From Mytilisepta virgata (Eukaryota; Mollusca; Bivalvia; Mytilida; Mytilidae): a DNA stretch of 64,000 bases. Under the pieces are notes generated by a model that made no database searches, had not been told where the DNA came from, and was given only the letters and a program-made list of their open reading frames with translations. The stretch covers positions 25,916,580 through 25,980,579 of the forward strand of contig CM051510.1 of assembly GCA_028015205.1 (NCBI GenBank), in the 5' to 3' direction. Each line of letters starts with the position of its first letter. Positions within the stretch are counted from its first letter, which is position 1. Shown here in pieces: positions 58,345 to 64,000 of the stretch. A program made the translations under genes and the position numbers.

Positions 58345-58510
58345 GATTCCTATATAAATCCACCCCAAACTTTGTTTGCGGGGGGTATAAAAATTTAGGA
58401 AATTTGTCAGATGTTGTGTTTTGTAATTTTGAAATTCGCTCCTCTTCGTCACTATAATCACATTTCCGTTTAGAGGGTGTTGGTTTTTGGTTGTTTTCTG
58501 ATTTTTTCAT
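56796..58510 (-). pseudogene. LINE ORF1 (gag-like, CCHC knuckles), frameshifted
   Basis: Read on the - strand from MKKSENNQKPTPSKRKCDYS at 58510. The element at 58120-58389 interrupts it after about 40 codons. Then come RSGSLLIECIRPQQAKNLLS, KKSEGKIVKLNTYLIAFNVT, GPYRMDVDTYIPNPTRCFKC and a run of zinc knuckles (CFKCQKFGHGRSSC, then CVKC.VEGH...C and CAKCGLNHLANSRNC), a Ser/Gln/Thr-rich tail, and the end ...NYSSIRPPLK. At least three frame changes (near 57880, 57590 and 57220) make it non-functional. The knuckle pattern and IP.PTRCFKCQ.FGH lead are typical of jockey/CR1 ORF1 RNA-binding proteins. Confidence 0.75.
58120..58389 (+). repeat. TATACCCCCCGC element inserted in LINE ORF1
   Basis: Left AGATGTACTGTGAGCAAAGC, right TTTGTTTGCGGGGGGTATA, with a (GACAGACA)n run and one copy of the ~160-base unit found twice at 38131-38571. 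It splits the LINE ORF1 coding sequence, so it is younger than the LINE. Confidence 0.8.
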
Positions 58511-58570
58511 GATGATTTATTAAGTTTCACTGCCCTTGCTCCCCGCCCACCTCGGAGCAGCACCACAACG

Positions 58571-58822
58571 ATGTATGTTTGCCACATATGCGACAAGCAC
58601 TACGACTACAGGACAGGATACACGCATAGAGTACTTTTAAATAGACACAAGCTTCGTGTCGGGGGTTACCCGACGAAACAACTGTCCAAAGTAGAATCTA
58701 CACGATTGACCAATGAGCCAGCGCCTTCTTCAACTAATCTTAAAGATGGTGCTATTGTCGCACAGTTTTATATAAGATTATGTTTAAGGGCTTGGCGTGA
58801 CCGCCCGTTTCAGATAAAGTAA
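58571..58822 (+). CDS. Small ORF with C2H2-like finger, uncertain
   Basis: 83 codons from ATG at 58571: MYVCHICDKHYDYRTGYTHR then VLLNRHK gives C-x2-C-x11-H-x5-H, close to but longer than a classic C2H2 spacing. The rest (LTNEPAPSSTNLKDGAIVAQ...) is unrecognised. It could be a first exon or a fragment of another mobile element's gene; GC content is higher than its surroundings. No splice donor was identified with confidence. Confidence 0.3.
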   Translation: MYVCHICDKHYDYRTGYTHRVLLNRHKLRVGGYPTKQLSKVESTRLTNEPAPSSTNLKDGAIVAQFYIRLCLRAWRDRPFQIK

Positions 58823-59634
58823 GGGCCAAAGTGGCGTGTTTCAACCACCAGGATTCCGTCCTCTATCCTTACGGGTATCCACACACGGCAAACATGTGGC
58901 CTCATTAAGCCGAGGAAGCCTTACCCCATTAGCCACCGCCTTTTCCGCTGCTTCCGTCAGTGGCTATCTTCAGAGACCCCAGAACCAAAACATCAATGTC
59001 ATACGATACCTGCACACCACCCCAACCCGACCCATGGTATCGAGGTGTCATGAAAGGTTCATATGGGTCTCTTCAAATAACCACGAGAAAACAGCAGAGG
59101 GCTAGACATGACCAGTAAGTGGCAAGACCGGGGCAGTCCAGCCAATTTTGGAGCTGGTTGTTTAAATATTTCAAAACCAATGCGAAACCAAAGACATTTT
59201 AAACAGTTGATATAAATGAGAGGCATAATTTAGATTTGAATATTAAGAAAATAATAAAACAAAAATAATGGCAATAAATAAAGATCTAATTCAAAAGTAA
59301 AGAAATTTTGAGCTTGTTAAAGTTTGTGACCCATTAGCCAACACCAATCCCGCCAAACAGCAATTTGGAATTTGATTAATCAATTTGGGGAGAAAAAAAA
59401 TATAAATACGTGTTACGAAAAGGGACTGATGTGACCAGCCGATTGACCGAATCGGGTCTATCCGGCCTCCCGTCTAGGTAAAGATTGTGTCCCAGATGGT
59501 GATCGGAACCGTTATTCCGGCCATCGAGAAACACTCCCTATTACGGACACGGGTCTGCGACATACGGCAAATATGTCGCCTCTTTAGGGGCCTCTTAAGC
59601 CAAGCCGAGGAGCTGTGGGCCTATTCTATATGAG
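58823..59634. other. GC-richer repeat-like stretch, unassigned
   Basis: Two related blocks, CACACACGGCAAACATGTGG (about 58880) and GCGACATACGGCAAATATGT (about 59555), each followed by CGCCTC/CCTC and AAGCCGAGGA, suggest a duplicated unit of an unknown repeat. The frame at 58836-59105 is not recognisable. About 59160-59400 is AT-rich with nothing seen. Confidence 0.4.
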
Positions 59635-60240
59635 GAACTCTCTGTGGAATAAAATCAGTTTTATTAGTAAATGATACTAACAATTAATCCTTTTACAGCT
59701 ATATTTCTCTTTTCTAAATATTTTGTAGTAGTTTTGTTAAATACTTGCTGTATAAAATAAACTCATACGCATCAGTTTTCATTTTAAATTTTTAATGACT
59801 TCCATCAAATTTCTATGTTTTCATCTAAAAATGTTATGCACTGCGCACAGCTATTTAATAGTCGTACAATTTCCGCTCTTTTCTATAATAATTACGCTCA
59901 TTGATTTACGACTGATAGATTAATTATCTATGAAGAAAACATTATATACATTTCACTTTTTATAATAAAATTTATAGCTTTAGGAAATTTCCCCTAATAA
60001 ATTACAACTGTTTTAATTTTTCGTATTCAAAATACCGCCAGGGGTATCTCGGACAATGGATGATAGAATTCAACGTAAAGAAATCATTTTTTTATTACAA
60101 TTACACGTAAAAACGAATGTACAACAATATTTGAAAAGTCACCTTGAAGCAAAAGTTGGGGTCAACAGAAAACATGAGGCCAAATTAATGGAACTTTGAT
60201 AAAAATCACAAAAAATTAACATTTTCAAATGGGAAACTCC

Positions 60241-60790
60241 TTAGCCCCGAAAATAACAGACCTGTGTTTGAAATAATCGAAGAAACTGTTTGTACATCCA
60301 GACAAGAATCTCAGATACACTTAAAGATATCTCTTTGTTTTCTTCAGCAGACAGTAAACCATTCCCATAAAGTAATGATTTCACATCTTTGTGTGAGAGA
60401 AGTGCTATAGTTTCACGTCTAATTGTTGAATATTGGAAACATTTTAACAAATAGTGTGACGTGGTTTCTGCCTGACCACAGGTGCAAACCCGTGATTCCG
60501 TCAAGTTTTTACGGAATAAATGATCTTTAAGTAAACTACATTCCAGTCTAAAGAGATATATTTGATCTTTCCGGGTTACGTAATTGAAATACGTAGGGCT
60601 TTTATTTAAATTTTGATTAAAAAAAATGTTTAAAACTATACAATGAAGAATTGCGACGAATTTCAATTGGGATATTATTCCATTCTTGGATTGTGGAAGA
60701 TAAAAATGAATTTTGATAGTAAGATGTTCGACAACGAATGCTTTGAATGTTATCAGACTGTAATAGTATATATGCGGTTCTAAAGTCGTA
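60241..60790 (-). pseudogene. LINE ORF2 3' end with Cys-His knuckle (copy C)
   Basis: Open on the - strand. After degenerate text it reads NKSPTYFNYVTRKDQIYLFR, LECSLLKDHLFRKNLTESRV, CTCGQAETTSHYLLKC and FQYSTIRRETIALLSHKDVK, then LVWMYKQFLRLFQT. The CxCG...ET..HYLLKC..Y..IR block is the C-terminal knuckle of jockey-type LINE ORF2. This is the best copy of the fragment also seen at 33965-34765. No RT core is present, so it is a 5'-truncated relic. Confidence 0.75.
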
Positions 60791-60796
60791 TTTGTG

Positions 60797-60865
60797 GAGG
60801 AGGTGCTGAGGAAGTGGTTTCCGCGCATGCGCAACCGAAAGTTGGTGGTACCCGGATGTGCCATG
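60797..60865. promoter_or_regulatory. Relic of the ETS/NRF1 motif array (copy C)
   Basis: Only about 70 bases remain: GAGGAGGTGC, GGAAGTGGTT, the palindromic NRF1-type CGCGCATGCGCA at 60822-60833 and TACCCGGATGTGCC. The CRE and E2F-like sites of copies A and B are gone. Confidence 0.55.
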
Positions 60866-60934
60866 CTTGATCAGAATTAAGATTGAAGTATCTCCCTTTT
60901 CTCGTCTCTGTAACTTTCATCGGTCTCTAGGGAC

Positions 60935-61170
60935 TGATACTATCACTGTTATGTCGAAGTCCGAGAGTATACGATGTACACTATTGGATTATCTCCCCTT
61001 ATCCCGCTCTTTTCATTTGCGGGTGATGTTTTCTGTGAGGACCAAAGGTAGGATTGAATTATGTCCCCTTACCTCCAAGTGATGCTGGCACGAATAGATC
61101 AATGGAGGGGTGTCCTTAGCAACCGCCTTAGCAACGGCGGTCCATTGCATTGCTCTATGATGCACTACGT
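60935..61170 (+). mobile_element. Terminal repeat of array-bearing element (copy C)
   Basis: TGATACTATCACTGTTATGT start (one change from A and B), the same hairpin and the same run to CTCTATGATGCACTACGTTT. Orientation as at 35278 and 51174. Confidence 0.8.
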
Positions 61171-61625
61171 TTCTCTTCTCTTGATCCATGCTGCTCTTCG
61201 CTGCTTGTTGCTGTTTGTCATCGCTGCTCTTCTCTTGCTCATCGCTGTTTTTCTCTTGTGCTTTGCTGCGCATCGCTAATCATGACCTTACTCGCGTGCT
61301 CATTTCGGTCCTGCTGCTTGTCGCTGTTCGTCATCGCTGCTCTTCTCTTACTCATCGCTGTTTTTCTCTTGTTTTTTGCTGCTCATCGCTAATCATGACC
61401 TTACTCGCGTGCTCATTCCGGTTTTGGGGCTGCTGCTAGTGGTGGTCAGATTGGTTCTGTGCGAGAGCACCCTTACATCCAGGTCATTTGAAAGGCCACT
61501 CTGCATTTATCCAGGCTTGTGACTGGCTATCATAAGATAGGCTGCATTAATCCTCCTCAATTTTGTAAGGCCACTCTGCATTTGTCCAGGCTTGTGACTG
61601 GCTATATTTACGTATAAACATAGAT
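61171..61625 (+). repeat. Short 18-base-derived array plus spacer (copy C)
   Basis: About 250 bases of TCTTGCTCATCGCTG-type units with CATGACCTTACTCGCGTGCT twice, then the spacer with GTGCGAGAGCACCCTTACAT and two copies of CTCTGCATTT(A/G)TCCAGGCTTG. No zinc-finger gene follows; homology stops near 61625. Confidence 0.85.
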
Positions 61626-61810
61626 TGTAATTAGCCTTTACATCCACTGTCCTTTAATGCACCTGATATACTATGCAGATTTGTTTTGTCATGTACTGTG
61701 TTGAGGCGTCGATCTAAGGTTTAGTTTTTTAATAGTCTATTCAATATATATACATATATTCGCATCCCATGATAATATCATTGTAGCGAGGCAGTTATTC
61801 ACACATTTGA
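61626..61810. other. Unique AT-rich sequence, nothing recognised
   Basis: Sequence after the end of duplication copy C. No frame or repeat. Confidence 0.4.
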
Positions 61811-62173
61811 CAATCTATTTTAAGCTTAGGGCAGGATTGTGTCAAGTGGTGGACATGGTTCGAAACAATCTTTTTAAAAAATGCATACCGCCTCGAAACT
61901 ACGTATACACCTTCAGTCAAAATTAAAGACTGGATTATAGAACTCGAAAAGGATAATCCCAGAGAAGCTTTTCAATATTTGGATAACAGAGCAACCTAAC
62001 TTCGTGACAAAGATTCTGAAAAGAGAACAGTTGCAATTTGAAAATTCCAAAATGAAAACGAAATACTAATACGACCAAAACTGATTGGCATAGTAAAGAA
62101 AATAGTGTGTAGAAATAGAACCAACTTGATGCTGAAACTGGCTTTTGGGTTTAAAAATAGTTATCGAGATTGA
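61811..62173 (+). pseudogene. Degraded coding-like stretch, unknown
   Basis: One frame is readable for 121 codons with two internal stops (TAA after ...YLDNRAT, TGA after ...KRTVAI). It gives protein-like text: KWWTWFETIFLKNAYRLETT, KIKDWIIELEKDNPREAFQY, LRDKDSEKRTVAI and LMLKLAFGFKNSYRD. Amino acid use looks coding (Trp, Glu/Lys helices), unlike the surrounding AT-rich frames. I do not recognise a family; it could be a transposon relic or chance. Confidence 0.3.
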
Positions 62174-64000
62174 GAAAACGATTACAAAAACAAAAAAGTA
62201 AAAAAATACAAATTAAGAACTTCATATATTCACGTCACTCTGCAGTCTCACAACAGTCTAATATCTGTTATCTGTTCTTTGATTCTATATAAAATGTCGC
62301 AAAAAGTTTGGTCGACAGGTTACCTGGTGAAGGCCAATCCCGAAGTGCATATTGTAAAGAATTTGATATACAGCGTCAAGTGGTAAAAGCTAATAAAATC
62401 CCTTTGAAATGGGGTAAAATATAGGATGATTTTAATCCACCATATGTTAATAATGCGTCTACAGTAAGCTTAATTTACAACCATCAATCCCAAACTTATT
62501 GCCGGCATATATTAAAATGCAATACATTTATCTACATTTTCTATTAGATATTCTAATATGACGTCTCTGTAATCTGTAAACAAAACTGTGGTAAAATTTC
62601 CAGTCAAACCACGCTTGCACAACCTTCAATTTTTGTTACTTTATTGTAGCTGTTTTCTTTATCTCCCCAGTAACAGCACATTACTCGTACGTAATTTCCG
62701 GTTAGTCTGCATTCAGAATATTTTCGCTACGGCAAAATGTTTGGGACAAGTGTGTGCCCAGTTAATATTGCAACGAAAGTTCAGAATGCAGGGGAGATTT
62801 ACAATTTCTAAATGTTCTAGAATGCAAATAAAACTGGTGGGAACTTCTCTATTAACATGGTAAACAAAGACGAGCGGTAATGATGTGATTACTTACAGCT
62901 ACAAAAGGTACCACTTTACGTCACCTCACGAGAGAACACCAAAAACACTGATTTATTTACCGTATTGTCTCTATTAGAATACCACATTTGACCTATTAGA
63001 ATAGAAATAATTCATGGCATAGGGTGGTTTCCGGGACATTTTACCACCGGTGCACATTATTTTTGTTTGTAACTTTTTACAAAAATAAGCCTCATCTGTG
63101 GTAAAATCTCACAACAAACCACACTAATGAATTATTATTTAAGTCACATGATACTGAGAATCCTATCCATATTCAGGTACCAGTTAGTCCATATAATGGT
63201 CAGGAGAGCACCCAAGGAAAATACAAAAATACATACCCCTCTGTATTGGTCTACCTCTTTATAAACATAACGTTCTGTAGTCTGAAAATGCAACTCAGGT
63301 ATAATGTGTTCTACTTTCATACATATTCACATACGCGCAAGTCAAAATTGTAGTTGAATGAAAGACATTATGATCGATGGATACATTTATCCAAGCAGGA
63401 ATTCGGTCCTTCGTTATTAAATGTTAAAAAACCAAATACAACGAGTATTATACCTTTTCTGTCCTTTTTGGACTCTTAGTTGATGAGAAATATACTTTCG
63501 ATCGCAAACTATGATGGCAAATGAGATAAAAATTCCAAAAACATTTCCTGTAATAACAAGAGTTGTCTTCAGTCAAGAAAGCACTACGTTATTCTTATTA
63601 TGTCATATTTTAAACAATCTCCACCGCAAGAAGAGAGAATGCTTATTTCATATATACATTGTGTATATAAATACTGAAATGTGATTTAAATAGTAGCAAA
63701 CAATAAAAGGTAAATTAAATAGATGAATTGATGTCAATATTTGGTCTTTAAGAATTGGGTTCTAGAATAATTATTCATACTGTCTAATCTTGGAGCATCT
63801 CCGTATCGGAAAACTGGTTCTTGTTGGGATGGCATCTCTGATTGTTTGTGTCGATTTTGGACAAAATTTTTATCAATCGAAATACAGAAACGGTGTATTT
63901 GCACGAATTTTAATTGCAGTCATTGGCAAAATCTGTGTTTTTAGTGTTTCGTAAGTTAAGTAATGTGTAATTTTTTCAGAGAACACATAAAAACTTATCT
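62174..64000. other. Right end of window, no gene recognised
   Basis: AT-rich. The frame at 62588-62863 shows no domain. GTGGTAAAATTTCCAGTCAAACCAC (about 62589) and GTGGTAAAATCTCACAACAAACCAC (about 63100) are two similar short inverted-repeat blocks of unknown meaning. No splice-bounded exon can be supported. Confidence 0.4.

Larger units (their letters stand above)
59635..61625. repeat. Partial third duplication copy C
   Basis: Matches unit A from about 33400 to the spacer near 37110, with most of the regulatory-like array deleted (only 60797-60865 left) and a much shorter 18-base array. Anchors: AACTCTCTGTGGAATAAAA at 59636, AAATACCGCCAGGGGTATCT at 60030, terminal repeat at 60935, spacer at 61425. 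It ends near 61625, where sequence becomes unique. Confidence 0.85.

Noticed and set aside
62588..62863. 91-codon + strand frame
   Set aside because: No domain, no splice context and no duplicate; I cannot separate it from chance.

Overview
The window looks like nuclear DNA of a bivalve mollusc, most probably a mussel (Mytilus-like). It is AT-rich, has widely spaced exons with GT/AG introns, and is packed with interspersed repeats that I recognise as molluscan: elements opening with a TTAGCTCACCTG hairpin, elements opening with GTCTCGCCTG, tRNA-headed SINEs and many MITEs. There are no bacterial operons and no CRISPR array.

Region 1 (1-22.3 kb) holds the only convincing host gene, a PAR/CES-2-type bZIP transcription factor on the + strand. 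Three coding exons are visible: an internal upstream exon (1243-1464), an apparent alternative first exon (16628-16850) and the terminal bZIP exon (20823-21136). Both upstream exons end in the same phase, so each can splice to the bZIP exon. The roughly 19 kb between them is intron full of repeats.

Region 2 (about 21.75-51.5 kb) is a tandem segmental duplication. Unit A (21753-38045) starts inside the 3' flank/UTR of the bZIP gene; unit B (38861-51515) repeats it almost collinearly. Each unit carries private insertions (SINEs, MITEs, a hairpin) with visible target-site duplications and an empty site in the other unit, so the order of events can be read directly. Shared content includes decayed Penelope-like reverse transcriptase, two LINE 3' ends and a 1.9-kb molluscan repeat. 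A third partial copy, C, lies at 59635-61625.

Region 3 (34.8-38 kb, 50.7-56.6 kb, 60.8-61.6 kb) is the most unusual part. A short array dense in ETS-, CRE-, E-box-, NRF1- and E2F-like sites lies beside a terminal repeat. That repeat leads into long 18-bp-based arrays (GAGCAGCGATGAGCAAGA and variants), a conserved spacer, and an intron-less gene for a CxxC...CxxC plus C2H2 zinc-finger protein with an acidic middle. The 56.6-kb end is an inverted copy of the 51.2-kb end. Both gene copies are broken by different lesions. I interpret this as an undescribed array-bearing, foldback-like mobile element family; that is inference. Its right end abuts the truncated 5' half of a jockey/CR1-like LINE (ORF1 gag plus the start of the ORF2 endonuclease) on the - strand.

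Region 4 (58.5-64 kb) has a small zinc-finger-like ORF, unit C, and about 2.4 kb in which I recognise only one degraded coding-like stretch.
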